A stretch of 46,417 bases of DNA from Clostridiaceae bacterium (lineage in GTDB: Bacteria; Bacillota; Clostridia; Peptostreptococcales; Natronincolaceae): NCBI GenBank assembly GCA_020832135.1, contig JAFIFG010000043.1, positions 1 through 46,417 of the forward strand, read 5' to 3'. Below, in pieces: positions 8,225 through 17,138 of the stretch. Under the pieces are notes generated by a model. That model was not told where the DNA came from. It searched no databases and worked only from the letters and a program-made list of their open reading frames with translations. The translations under genes were made by a program, and so were the position numbers. Positions within the stretch are counted from its first letter, which is position 1. Every line of letters begins with the position of its first letter.

Positions 8225-10222
8225 ATGGTTTTCAAAGGGGGAAAGAGGAAAATGCTATATAAAGCAAGCAATGCTAGTAAACTGGATATGAAACAGGCAT
8301 GGAATAAATTTCTTTTATCAGGCAAAGTAGAGGAAGGTTGTGTACGTAAAGTTATAGCTGAGTCATGGACCCGATGCCGTGATCATGGTGTCAAATATCT
8401 AGATGGCTATTATGAGAACTTACTTTCTAGAGAAGAAACGGAGCGCTTTATTGAAGAAAGAAAGCAGCTTATAGATATTGCGAGGCCTATTATGAAGACT
8501 TTATTTAAGTGTGTGGAGGGCTCTAGTTTTATTGTTGTATTGACCAATGAAAAAAGTGTCATACTTGAAATCATGGGGGATTCAGATGTTTTAGAAAGGA
8601 CCAAAACCATAAACTTTCTACCAGGAGCCAGTTGGTCAGAGGAATGTGTTGGTACCAATGCTATAGGAACTACGTTGGTAATTAACCATCCTATACAGAT
8701 TTCAGGAGCTGAACATTATTGTAGTAAGCACCATTTTTGGACTTGCTCTGCTGCGCCTATACGGGATTCTCTTGGAAATGTTATAGGCTGCTTAGATATG
8801 TCTTGTCTAATAGGACGTGAGCATTCTAAGGATTTGGAAATGGTTGTTGCTGCAGTAAGAGCTATAGAAAATCAACTTCATAAAGAAGAAACTCAAGGAC
8901 AGTTATTTACTGCTCATAAACACTTAACAACTGTTTTAAGCACAATTTCAGAAGGTATCATGTCGGTTGATAAGGATTTCGTTATAACCCATGTTAATAC
9001 AGCCCTTGCCCAAATTGTAGGTATGCTTCCAAGAGATATGATAGGAAAAAAAGTTAGCAGCATTTTAGGTGATTGCTATCATATCAAGAAGGTATTAGAA
9101 ACAGGTAGAAGCTGTTTAGAAGAAGAAATTACCATAGATGTATTAAAGCAACAGGTACATTGCACATTAAAAGCCACTCCTATAAAAGATCAATCTATGC
9201 AGGTTGTTGGAGCAGTTATGACTTTTCGAGAGATTAAGCAGGTTCATCAAATTGTAAATAAGATGACAGGTACCCAAGCAAGATTTTATTTTAGAGACAT
9301 TGTTGGAAAAAGTCATAAAATTCAAGAAGTTATTAGAAAAGCCAAAGTAGCGGCTAAAAGTCCATCTACAGTTTTATTATTAGGAGAAAGTGGTACAGGT
9401 AAAGAAGTACTTGCGCAAGCCATCCATAATTCAAGTGACCGGAGGGATGGACCCTTTATAGCTATTAACTGTGCTGCTATGCCTAGGGAATTGATTCAAA
9501 GTGAGCTTTTTGGTTATTGTGACGGTGCTTTTACTGGTGCGAAACGGGGGGGGAGACCAGGAAAATTTGAATTGGCCGATGGAGGCACATTATTATTAGA
9601 TGAAATAGGAGATATGCCTTTAGATATGCAGGTGAATTTATTAAGGGTTTTACAAGAAAAAAATGTAGTCAGAGTAGGAGCAGATAAACCAATTTCTATT
9701 GATGTCCGGGTAATTGCTGCTACAAATAAAAATTTAAGCATGGAGGTAGACAAAGGGGTTTTTCGAAAGGATTTATTTTATCGATTAAATGTTGTTACCA
9801 TTACAATCCCACCTTTAAAGGAAAGATATGGGGATATTAAATTACTTGTTGAATATTTTCTCCAAAAGATGTCTCGTAAATTAGGTAAGGAGATTTCAGA
9901 GGTTCATCCTCAGGCTATAGAGACTTTTAATCGTTATCACTGGCCTGGTAATGTTAGAGAACTAGAAAATGTCTTAGAATATGCTATCAATATGACAGAA
10001 GATACTATCATCACAAAAGAGTGCTTACCTTTTTATTTTAATGAAGAAGAGAAAAAAATAGAGGAAGAAGATGAATTTTTTACACTGGCAGAATTAGAGG
10101 AAAAGGCAATTGAAAAGGCCTTAAAGAAATTTGATAGAAACATTACCAAGGTAGCTGAATCCTTAGGAATAGCTAGAAATACCCTTTACGAGAAAATGAA
10201 AAAATACAAGATTAAAAAATAA
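8225..10222 (+). CDS. acoR: Sigma-54-dependent transcriptional activator AcoR
   Basis: 665 aa from ATG 8225 (AGAGGTG upstream, tight spacing); ATG 8252, with GGGGG and AGAGG upstream, is an equally good start and gives 656 aa. Domains: N-terminal GAF-type sensor (~60-205, including [16 protein letters not shown]), PAS (~228-330), sigma-54 AAA+ (~355-585) with Walker A GESGTGKE (~387), the sigma-54 contact loop GAFTGA (~434) and Walker B LLLDEIGD (~456), and a Fis-type helix-turn-helix (~625-660, [18 protein letters not shown]). AcoR activates acetoin catabolic operons in response to acetoin. A terminator follows, and the sigma-54 promoter with twin palindromes in the next intergenic region is its expected target. 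Confidence 0.92.
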   Translation: MVFKGGKRKMLYKASNASKLDMKQAWNKFLLSGKVEEGCVRKVIAESWTRCRDHGVKYLDGYYENLLSREETERFIEERKQLIDIARPIMKTLFKCVEGSSFIVVLTNEKSVILEIMGDSDVLERTKTINFLPGASWSEECVGTNAIGTTLVINHPIQISGAEHYCSKHHFWTCSAAPIRDSLGNVIGCLDMSCLIGREHSKDLEMVVAAVRAIENQLHKEETQGQLFTAHKHLTTVLSTISEGIMSVDKDFVITHVNTALAQIVGMLPRDMIGKKVSSILGDCYHIKKVLETGRSCLEEEITIDVLKQQVHCTLKATPIKDQSMQVVGAVMTFREIKQVHQIVNKMTGTQARFYFRDIVGKSHKIQEVIRKAKVAAKSPSTVLLLGESGTGKEVLAQAIHNSSDRRDGPFIAINCAAMPRELIQSELFGYCDGAFTGAKRGGRPGKFELADGGTLLLDEIGDMPLDMQVNLLRVLQEKNVVRVGADKPISIDVRVIAATNKNLSMEVDKGVFRKDLFYRLNVVTITIPPLKERYGDIKLLVEYFLQKMSRKLGKEISEVHPQAIETFNRYHWPGNVRELENVLEYAINMTEDTIITKECLPFYFNEEEKKIEEEDEFFTLAELEEKAIEKALKKFDRNITKVAESLGIARNTLYEKMKKYKIKK

Positions 10223-10235
10223 AGTATCTAATAGA

Positions 10236-10265
10236 GAAAAAAGCGTCAGAGGACGCTTTTTTTGT
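10236..10265 (+). terminator. Rho-independent terminator after acoR
   Basis: AAGCGTC (10241-10247), loop AGAG, GACGCTT (10252-10258), then a T-run. The A-rich base makes the stem longer. It cleanly separates acoR from the acetoin operon. Confidence 0.9.
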
Positions 10266-10282
10266 GTCCTAAAACTGATTAC

Positions 10283-10299
10283 TGTTAGATATTCTAACA
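10283..10299. promoter_or_regulatory. Candidate AcoR upstream activating site 1
   Basis: The 17-base palindrome TGTTAGATATTCTAACA has 7-base arms TGTTAGA/TCTAACA. A sister palindrome lies 74 bases further on, about seven DNA turns, both upstream of a sigma-54 promoter: the usual arrangement for an enhancer-binding protein. Assignment to AcoR is inferred from position. Confidence 0.7.
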
Positions 10300-10356
10300 A
10301 TAACTATAGGGGAACAAATAAATTCAATAGTTGCTGGTAATTGTTTCAATACAAAC

Positions 10357-10373
10357 TGTTAGAAAAACTAACA
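10357..10373. promoter_or_regulatory. Candidate AcoR upstream activating site 2
   Basis: TGTTAGAAAAACTAACA: arms TGTTAG/CTAACA with the same outer bases as site 1. Its centre is ~180 bases before the -24/-12 promoter, a normal distance for looping activation. Confidence 0.7.
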
Positions 10374-10544
10374 AACATTTTACGGCTTTACCAATAGCTT
10401 CTATAGATAAAGGAATGCTATATAAAAAAATAATAGATTATTGGAATAAAAAATTTTAACCTGTTTTTAAATTTTACAATTGATTTAGTAATACAAACAG
10501 CTATACAGATTAGCTACAAAAAATATTTTCAGAAATTTTTTAAA

Positions 10545-10560
10545 TGGCACACTTATTGCT
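10545..10560 (+). promoter_or_regulatory. Sigma-54 (-24/-12) promoter of the acetoin operon
   Basis: TGGCACACTTATTGCT matches the sigma-54 consensus TGGCAC-N5-TTGCW at every position. Transcription should start near 10570, about 40 bases before the lin0512 ATG. Confidence 0.93.
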
Positions 10561-10608
10561 TAATTAATAGGTGGAAAGTTAAGAGGATACTTAAAGGGGG
10601 GTAGCACC

Positions 10609-10935
10609 ATGTGGAAACGATATATTGTGGAACTAGGATGGGGAGCAGATCTGCATGGACAGGATGTGACGAAGGCGGCTGAAAGAGCTGTAAAGGATGC
10701 AATTTCTCGAAGCTGTCTTTGTGGGTTAAAGGAAATTTTGGGGATGAAGGATTTAAATGAAGTGGCTGTACATGTTACTATTGCTACCCCTTATCCAGAA
10801 GAGGTAGACAAGAAAACAATAGAATCGGTGAAGGGGGGGATGGAGGTTCCGGGTCTTTATGTAAAGGAGTTTGGAGATTGTAAAGATAGTATTGTTGTTG
10901 CAAATGCATATGTAGAAGTAAAAGTGCTGTGTTGA
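10609..10935 (+). CDS. Lin0512-family protein, first gene of the acetoin operon
   Basis: 108 aa; AAGGGGGG precedes the ATG. The pattern YIVELGWGADLHGQDVTKAA near the N-terminus and the internal VAVHVTIATPYPEEVD identify the small conserved Lin0512 family (known as a TIGRFAM family of unknown function). It is the first gene after the sigma-54 promoter and lies 37 bases before acoA, so it is expressed with the dehydrogenase. No catalytic motif is visible; Cys at residues ~36-38 (SCLCG) and a terminal Cys are noticeable. A role in acetoin metabolism or complex assembly is inferred from position only. Confidence 0.8.
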   Translation: MWKRYIVELGWGADLHGQDVTKAAERAVKDAISRSCLCGLKEILGMKDLNEVAVHVTIATPYPEEVDKKTIESVKGGMEVPGLYVKEFGDCKDSIVVANAYVEVKVLC

Positions 10936-10971
10936 AGCTTTATATTAATTAAAAAATGAGGAGGTAATCAT

Positions 10972-11958
10972 GTGAATCTATCTAACGACAAAGTCATTGA
11001 AATGTATAATCAGATGCTGAAAATAAGAAAGTTTGAAGAAAAGGCTATGGAGCTTTTTGCTGAAGGTCAAATTCCTGGATTTGTTCATTTATATATTGGA
11101 GAGGAAGCTGTTGCAACAGGTGCTTGTGCAAATTTATTAGAGGATGATTACATTACAAGCACCCATAGGGGACATGGACATATTCTTGCTAAGGGTGGAA
11201 ATTTAAAAGAAATGATGGCAGAGCTTTATGGAAAAGAAACAGGTTACTGCAAGGGAAAAGGTGGCTCTATGCACATAGCAGATGCTACAAAGGGAATCTT
11301 AGGTGCCAATGGGATTGTAGGAGCTGGACATAATCTAGCAGTAGGAGCAGGAATAACAGCACAGTACAAAGGGAGGGATCAGGTGTGTATTTGTTTCTTT
11401 GGTGATGCTTCCACCAATCAGAGCACCTTTCATGAAGCGTTGAATCTTGCAAGTGTATGGAAGCTTCCAGTAGTTTTTGTTTGTGAAAACAATCTATATG
11501 GTATCTCCATGAGCCAAGCAAGACATCAAGCGATACAGGATGTCTCGGATAGAGCAGTTGCCTATAACATACCTGGAGTAACTGTTGATGGCAATGATGT
11601 GTTTGCTGTTTATGAAGCATCAAATGAAGCTGTCAAAAGAGCCAGAAGTGGACAAGGACCTACTTTGATAGAATGTAAGACCTATAGACATAGAGGTCAT
11701 TTTGAAGGGGATCCTACCGTTTATAGACCAGATGAAGAATTAGCTGAATGGCTGAAAAAGGATCCAGTAAAGAGATTAGAAAAACATATGTTGGATAATA
11801 AAATCATCACTTCCGAGAAGCTAGAGGCATTACAAAAGGATGTTGATAAACAAATAGCAGAGGCAGTAGAATTTGCAAGTAATAGTCCATATCCTTCATT
11901 AGAATCAGCGGTTGAGGATATTTATACTGATATGGTAGAGGAGGTTCGAGTTAGATGA
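10972..11958 (+). CDS. acoA: Acetoin dehydrogenase E1 component, alpha subunit (TPP-dependent)
   Basis: 328 aa, GTG start at 10972 behind GAGGAGGT. With AcoB it forms the thiamine-diphosphate E1 that cleaves acetoin to acetaldehyde and a hydroxyethyl group passed to lipoyl-E2. The E1-alpha pattern is clear: GFVHLYIGEEAVATGAC, THRGHGH, GKGGSMH, and a TPP-binding region that starts GDASTNQ and ends CENN about 27 residues later. The length and the neighbours (AcoR, AcoX remnant) favour acetoin rather than pyruvate or branched-chain substrates. Its stop overlaps the acoB start (ATGA). Confidence 0.92.
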   Translation: MNLSNDKVIEMYNQMLKIRKFEEKAMELFAEGQIPGFVHLYIGEEAVATGACANLLEDDYITSTHRGHGHILAKGGNLKEMMAELYGKETGYCKGKGGSMHIADATKGILGANGIVGAGHNLAVGAGITAQYKGRDQVCICFFGDASTNQSTFHEALNLASVWKLPVVFVCENNLYGISMSQARHQAIQDVSDRAVAYNIPGVTVDGNDVFAVYEASNEAVKRARSGQGPTLIECKTYRHRGHFEGDPTVYRPDEELAEWLKKDPVKRLEKHMLDNKIITSEKLEALQKDVDKQIAEAVEFASNSPYPSLESAVEDIYTDMVEEVRVR

Positions 11959-12947
11959 GAACAATGACCTATGGTGAAGCAATTAGAGAAGGTATGAGAA
12001 TTAAAATGAAGGAAGATGCAAATGTGTTTATTATGGGAGAGGACGTAGGTGCATTTGGAGGATGCTTTGGTGTAACTGCTGGACTTTATGAGGAGTTTGG
12101 AGAAAAAAGGGTAAAAGATACACCGATATCTGAAGGTGCTATTATCGGTGGGGCTGTTGGAGCTGCCGCAACTGGTCTTAGGCCTATAGCTGAATTGATG
12201 TTTATTGACTTTCTAACTGTAGGAATGGATCAAATTGTAAACCAAGCAGCAAAAATGCGATATATGTTTGGTGGAAAAATTACAGTGCCTATGGTTGTAA
12301 GACTGCCTGCCGGTGGTGGTGTTCAAGCAGCGGCCCAGCATTCCCAGTCCCTTGAGGCATGGCTCACCCATGTGCCGGGGTTAAAGGTGGTATATCCCTC
12401 TACACCCCAGGATGCCCTAGGACTTATGCTAACTGCCATCGAAGATGATAATCCAGTAATGTATATTGAGCATAAGGCAATGTATGCCATGAAGGGGGAA
12501 GTAGAAGATACTGTAGCACCTATTCCCTTTGGTGTAGCAGATATAAAAAGGGAAGGGGCAGATGTTACAGTAATCGCCTATGGCAAAATGCTTCATGAAG
12601 CATTAAAAGCAGCGGAGGAGCTTGCTAAGGAAGGGATTGAAGTTGAGGTAATCGATCCACGAACACTATATCCTCTAGATCAAGAAACGATATTTAAATC
12701 CGTTGAAAAAACAAACAAAGTAGTTGTTGCTACAGAAGAAACAAAAAGGGGTGGCTATGGCGGTGAAATTGCAGCTATCATTGCTGAAAAAGCCTTTGAT
12801 TACTTAGATGCTCCCATTGTGAGAGTAGGTGCCTTAGATACACCTATACCTTTTACTGCTTGTCTAGAAAACTATGTTTTGCCAAATACTGTTGATATCA
12901 TCAATGCAGTAAAGAGTATCGTTGTTGTTGCTAATAATCCTATCTAA
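11955..12947 (+). CDS. acoB: Acetoin dehydrogenase E1 component, beta subunit
   Basis: 330 aa; the ATG overlaps the acoA stop by 4 bases. The transketolase-like pyrimidine domain (residues 1-175) shows GEDVGAFGG, DTPISEGAIIGGAVGAA and RLPAGGGVQAAAQHSQS; the C-terminal transketolase domain (~190-320) has EVIDPRTLYPLD and EETKRGGYGGEIAA. These are standard E1-beta motifs. It pairs with AcoA in an alpha2beta2 E1. A 20-base hairpin directly after the stop may protect or attenuate the transcript before the acoX remnant. Confidence 0.92.
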   Translation: MRTMTYGEAIREGMRIKMKEDANVFIMGEDVGAFGGCFGVTAGLYEEFGEKRVKDTPISEGAIIGGAVGAAATGLRPIAELMFIDFLTVGMDQIVNQAAKMRYMFGGKITVPMVVRLPAGGGVQAAAQHSQSLEAWLTHVPGLKVVYPSTPQDALGLMLTAIEDDNPVMYIEHKAMYAMKGEVEDTVAPIPFGVADIKREGADVTVIAYGKMLHEALKAAEELAKEGIEVEVIDPRTLYPLDQETIFKSVEKTNKVVVATEETKRGGYGGEIAAIIAEKAFDYLDAPIVRVGALDTPIPFTACLENYVLPNTVDIINAVKSIVVVANNPI

Positions 12948-12954
12948 ATCAATA

Positions 12955-12974
12955 GGGGTAACTTAGGTTACCCC
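12955..12974 (+). terminator. Intra-operon hairpin after acoB
   Basis: GGGGTAAC (12955-12962), loop TTAG, GTTACCCC (12967-12974), followed by TTTAAAAGGG rather than a long T-run. It is more likely a partial terminator or mRNA-stability hairpin than a full stop, since acoC and acoL lie downstream. Confidence 0.55.
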
Positions 12975-12993
12975 TTTAAAAGGGTGATAGAAT

Positions 12994-13448
12994 ATGCCAA
13001 GTATAGGAATCATTGCTAATCCTGCATCTGGAAAGGACATAAGAAGACTTGTCTCCCATGCAACCGTCATAGATAATCATGAAAAAGTAAATATTGTTAA
13101 GCGAATTATACTAGGAGCTCAGGCCTGCGGTGTAAAGAAGATCTATATTATGCCGGATACCTTTAACATAGGCTATAAGGCAATAGATAGTTTGTATTAT
13201 TCTAAGGAACTGACGAGTAAGGTAGAGGTTTTGTCTATGAAGCTGCAAGCTAATTTTCAGGATACCACCTATGCAGCAAAGATGATGACAGAGATGAAGG
13301 TGGGATGTATCCTTGTGCTAGGTGGAGATGGTACCAACAGGGCAGTAGCCAAAGTAATAAAGGATATGCCATTAATCAGTATATCAACAGGTACCAATTA
13401 AGAAAGACATTAGAAGATGCTCAAAAAAGTGGATTTTTTAATAGGTGA
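12994..13448 (+). pseudogene. acoX: AcoX-like ATP-NAD kinase-family protein, internally deleted
   Basis: An open frame of 135 codons (12994-13401) begins MPSIGIIANPASGKDIRR and contains VGCILVLGGDGTNRAVAK and ends at ISTGTN-stop. These are the N-terminal motifs of AcoX, usually ~350 aa, where the STGTNN motif lies about 40% along. Immediately after, in the +2 frame, 13398-13448 can be read as LRKTLEDAQKSGFFNR-stop, which looks like a protein C-terminus. I infer an internal deletion that removed most of the C-terminal two thirds and shifted the frame. AcoX is of unclear function and not needed for catalysis in studied systems. Confidence 0.75.
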
Positions 13449-13504
13449 GAGATAAAGATTAAACTTTGATAAATATACAAGCACAGTATAGAGGAGGATT
13501 TAAT

Positions 13505-14812
13505 ATGGCTAAAGTGATGACAATGCCTAAGTTAGGGTTGACTATGACAGAAGGTAAATTAACAAAGTGGCATAAGGCTGAAGGGGAAGAAATCCAAGCT
13601 GGAGAAGTATTATTTGATGTTGCTACTGATAAGCTGACCAATGAAGTAGAAGCAACAGAAAGTGGTATCGTAAGAAAACTACTGGTGGAGGAGGGAGATG
13701 TTGTGGACTGTTTAAAGCCAGTAGCTATCATTGCCAATGCCACTGAGGATATAACCCCTTTAATAGGAGAAACCAAGGAGACAGCTACTGAAAAGGTCAA
13801 CCCAGAATCCAATAGTAAAACTATGGAAAAAAAGATAGAGGATAAACCCAAAGAGGGAAGACGTATAAAAGCTTCTCCAGTAGCAAAAAAATTAGCTGGA
13901 GAGAATAATATTGATCTTGAGCTTGTAACAGGTACAGGTCCTAATGGTAGAATAACACTAGAAGATGTTGAAAATTATATAAATAGCATTACAAAAGAAG
14001 CAAAGGCTTCTCCAATGGCTCAAAAGACTGCAGACGCCTTTGATGTGAATTTGTCTGAAATGAAAAAGGATTCTAGAATCATGAAGGAAGATGTATATCA
14101 TTATATAAAGGACAAAAATGTAGAGAGTCAGGCAAATCCCATAGAAACTAGAACACCAATGAGTCAGATGAGGGAAGTAATTGCCAGCAGAATGTCGGAT
14201 AGTTGGAAAATATCACCAGCTGTAACCTATGATATAAAAGTAGATGTTACAAGGTTAAAAGAAATTAGGAATCAGTTAAAGGATACTTGCAAGGTTACTT
14301 TTACAGATTTATTGATTAAAATTGTTGCAACGAGTCTTCTAGAATTTCCATATCTAAACAGTAGGATTGAGAATAATGAAATCATCACCAGTAATTATGC
14401 AAATATTGGTGTAGCAGTTGCTCTAGAGGGGGGGCTTATTGTTCCAGTTGTTAAATATGCCAATGTAAAGGGATTAAAGGAGATCTCAAATGAAGTAAAG
14501 GAATTGGCAGAAAAAGCAAGAACCAATGAATTGAGTCAGGAGGATATGACGGGAGGAACCTTTACTATCACCAATCTAGGCATGTATGGTATAGAGTCCT
14601 TTTCACCCATCATCAATCAACCAGAAGTGGCTATTTTAGGCGTCAATACGATTACAGAAACACCTGTTGTAGTAAATGGAAGGGTTACAATCAAACCGTT
14701 GATGAATTTAAGCCTTACAGCAGATCATAGGGTAGTAGATGGAGCGGTAGCTGCTCAGTTTTTAGCAAAAGTAAAGGAATATATTGAAAAACCAGAGATG
14801 CTGCTATTATAG
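13505..14812 (+). CDS. acoC: Acetoin dehydrogenase E2, dihydrolipoamide acetyltransferase
   Basis: 435 aa from ATG 13505, chosen because AGAGGAGG lies 7 bases upstream; a longer frame from 13466 lacks a site. The N-terminal lipoyl domain (1-75) has the target lysine Lys43 in DVATDKLTNE. Next comes an E3/E1-binding domain (~120-160, KASPVAKKLAGENNID). A second, poorer copy follows (~170-205, KASPMAQKTADAFDVN ending in KEDVYHYI). The catalytic domain (~225-435) ends with the active-site motif TADHRVVDGA. The enzyme transfers the acetyl group from lipoate to CoA. LipB/LipA encoded upstream would lipoylate it. Confidence 0.93.
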   Translation: MAKVMTMPKLGLTMTEGKLTKWHKAEGEEIQAGEVLFDVATDKLTNEVEATESGIVRKLLVEEGDVVDCLKPVAIIANATEDITPLIGETKETATEKVNPESNSKTMEKKIEDKPKEGRRIKASPVAKKLAGENNIDLELVTGTGPNGRITLEDVENYINSITKEAKASPMAQKTADAFDVNLSEMKKDSRIMKEDVYHYIKDKNVESQANPIETRTPMSQMREVIASRMSDSWKISPAVTYDIKVDVTRLKEIRNQLKDTCKVTFTDLLIKIVATSLLEFPYLNSRIENNEIITSNYANIGVAVALEGGLIVPVVKYANVKGLKEISNEVKELAEKARTNELSQEDMTGGTFTITNLGMYGIESFSPIINQPEVAILGVNTITETPVVVNGRVTIKPLMNLSLTADHRVVDGAVAAQFLAKVKEYIEKPEMLLL

Positions 14813-14834
14813 AAATTTTACAGGAGGTGAAAGA

Positions 14835-16223
14835 ATGAAAATTGTTGTCATTGGAGGAGGACCTGGGGGATATGTAGCTGCCATCAGGGCAGCCCAGTTG
14901 GGGGCAGAGGTTACTCTTGTGGAAAAGAAATATATTGGAGGAACCTGTTTAAATGTTGGTTGTATCCCTACAAAGGTATTGCTCCACACTGCTGAATTAT
15001 TTACTACGCTACAAAAGGAATCAGAGGATTTGGGAATAAAGGTTGAAAAATTTGATATTGATTGGCAAAGACTTCAATCAAGAAAGAAGACGGTAGTAAG
15101 TCAATTAGTTGGTGGTGTCAATACCCTCTTACAATCTAATAAAATAAAGGTTATGATGGGTGAAGCCTCCTTTTTAAATAGAAATCAGCTAGAGGTTCAG
15201 CTGCTAGAAGGAAAAAAAATAACAGTAGATTTTGATCATGTCATTATTGCTACAGGCTCAAAGCCCTTTATTCTCCCAATACCAGGAGGGGATTTAGGGG
15301 GGGTTATTACCAGTGATGAAGCTCTTTCATTAGAGGAGATTCCTAAAAGCTTGCTAGTGATAGGTGGTGGTGTTATCGGAAGTGAGTTTGCCAGTGTTTA
15401 TAGTAGTATGGGAACTAAGGTTACTATTGTTGAAGCACTGCCTAATATTGTAGCTACAATGGATAAAGAGGTTGCTGATTATCTTGCTGTAGCATTAAAA
15501 GCTTCAGGAGTAGATATATACACCAATACAAAAGTAGAAGCTATTGAAAGAACCCAAAGGGGACTAAAGGTAAATACGGTGACAAAAGAAGGAAATAAAT
15601 CTTTTGAAGTAGAAAAAGTATTGCTATCGGTAGGAAGAAAACCTGTTACTGAAAATATGGGATTGGAAAAAATAGGTATTAAGTTAAACGGAGACAAGAT
15701 TGTTACAAACAAAAGATTTCAAACAAATGTTAGTCATATCTATGCAATAGGAGATTGTAGAGGAGAAGTAATGCTGGCCCATGTGGCTTCCGCAGAAGGA
15801 GTGGTTGCTGTAGAGGGTATCATGGGAAAAGCTTCAAAAATTGATTTTAAAACAACCCCTTATGCAGTATATACCAAACCAGAATTAGCAGCAGTCGGAA
15901 TGACCGAGGAACAGGCAAAAGAACAGGGGTATGAAGTAAAAACAGGTAAATTCCCATTATATGCTAACGGAAAATCCCTCATCATGGGAGAGACCAATGG
16001 CATAGTAAAGTACGTAGTAGATGGAAAAACTGAAGAGATTCTAGGACTTCATATGGCAGGGCCAAGGGCAACGGAATTGATAGCAGAAGGGGCTCTTGCT
16101 TTAAGATTAGAGGCTACCATTGAAGAAATCATAACAACAATACATGCTCATCCTACAGTAGGAGAATCTCTACACGAAGGGGCTCATGCTGTTCATCATA
16201 GTGCTATCCATTTGCCTAAATAA
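14835..16223 (+). CDS. acoL: Dihydrolipoamide dehydrogenase (E3) of the acetoin complex
   Basis: 462 aa from ATG 14835 (AGGAGGTGAAAGA upstream). It reoxidises dihydrolipoamide with FAD and NAD. Visible motifs: FAD dinucleotide fold GGGPGGYVAAIRAA (7-20), redox disulfide GGTCLNVGC (Cys38, Cys43), the NAD fold GGGVIGSEFAS, IYAIGDCRG, and the catalytic HAHPTVGESLHEG near the C-terminus. No N-terminal lipoyl domain is fused, unlike some clostridial E3 proteins. It is the last gene of the aco operon and is followed by a terminator-like hairpin. Confidence 0.93.
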   Translation: MKIVVIGGGPGGYVAAIRAAQLGAEVTLVEKKYIGGTCLNVGCIPTKVLLHTAELFTTLQKESEDLGIKVEKFDIDWQRLQSRKKTVVSQLVGGVNTLLQSNKIKVMMGEASFLNRNQLEVQLLEGKKITVDFDHVIIATGSKPFILPIPGGDLGGVITSDEALSLEEIPKSLLVIGGGVIGSEFASVYSSMGTKVTIVEALPNIVATMDKEVADYLAVALKASGVDIYTNTKVEAIERTQRGLKVNTVTKEGNKSFEVEKVLLSVGRKPVTENMGLEKIGIKLNGDKIVTNKRFQTNVSHIYAIGDCRGEVMLAHVASAEGVVAVEGIMGKASKIDFKTTPYAVYTKPELAAVGMTEEQAKEQGYEVKTGKFPLYANGKSLIMGETNGIVKYVVDGKTEEILGLHMAGPRATELIAEGALALRLEATIEEIITTIHAHPTVGESLHEGAHAVHHSAIHLPK

Positions 16224-16243
16224 CAATTTATTTAAATCCACGT

Positions 16244-16275
16244 AACCCATAGTAGATGCTATGGGTTTAATCTAT
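16244..16275 (+). terminator. Terminator after acoL
   Basis: AACCCATAG (16244-16252) pairs with CTATGGGTT (16259-16267) around a six-base loop; a T-rich stretch follows. It marks the end of the acetoin operon. Confidence 0.75.
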
Positions 16276-16472
16276 TTTTATATCATCTACCTAGGACAGC
16301 AAAAATAACAAATAAGTATAGGAAAGATTTAATAGCATATCATGGAAAGTTGCTGTAATCTGTCCTTCTCCTAATTTAAATCATAGGAAGGATATTTACT
16401 AAATATGAAGAATAGTACAAAAATAAACAAAAAATCCTATGGTGATAAATAATCCTTTGAGGAGGGAAGGGC

Positions 16473-17138
16473 ATGGAATATAAATTTACTGATCTTGTTG
16501 ATATTTCTAAAATACATAATCTAACAAATCTTTTTTACAAGGCAACAGGAATTCTTACTGCAATACTGGATTTAGAAGGAAACATTTTAACTACTTCAGG
16601 TTGGAGAGAGATTTGTACTCAATTTCATAGAAGTAATTCAACAACAAGAAGGAGATGCACTGAGAGTGATATTCATATTAATAAAATGTTGATTAATAAC
16701 CAAAGCTATAAAATTTATAAATGTCAAAATGGATTAATTGATGCTGTAGCCCCTGTTATTGTTCGAGAAAAACATATTGCGAATATATTTACTGGTCAGG
16801 TGTTATTAGACAAGCCTGATTTAGAATTCTTTATTAAACAAGCTAGAGAGTTTGGATTTAATGAATCCGAGTATATAAAGGCTGTGCTAGAAATCCCAAT
16901 AATCCAAGAAGAAAGATTAAAATATATAATGGATTATCTTTGCAGCTTTGCAGAAATATTAGGAGAAATGGGACTAAAGGAACTACAGCTGCTGGAATCA
17001 CAAGCAGAAATCCATGCAGTAAATGAAGACCTAAAGAATTCTCAAAAAATATTAATAGCTACCTTAGAGGAACTGAGAGATCAATATGATAAGTTGCAGG
17101 AAAATGAAAACTTAGCAAAGAAAAAGGAAAACCGTTGA
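16473..17138 (+). pseudogene. PocR-domain sensory protein, truncated
   Basis: 221 codons; GAGGAGGGAAGG precedes the ATG. Residues 1-165 match the PocR ligand-binding domain: a TGILTAILDLEGNIL strand, ICTQFHR, CTESD, and YKCQNGLIDAVAPVIV, with Cys residues placed as in PocR sensors. Residues 170-215 form a coiled coil. PocR domains normally precede a histidine kinase, GGDEF or AraC output domain, but the frame ends in KKKENR where an IS3 transposase fragment starts at ~17131. The output domain is therefore lost. A shortened sensor could still be made. Confidence 0.75.

Noticed and set aside
11285-11623. 112-codon minus-strand frame inside acoA
   Set aside because: Shadow of a well-supported gene; no ribosome site or family pattern.
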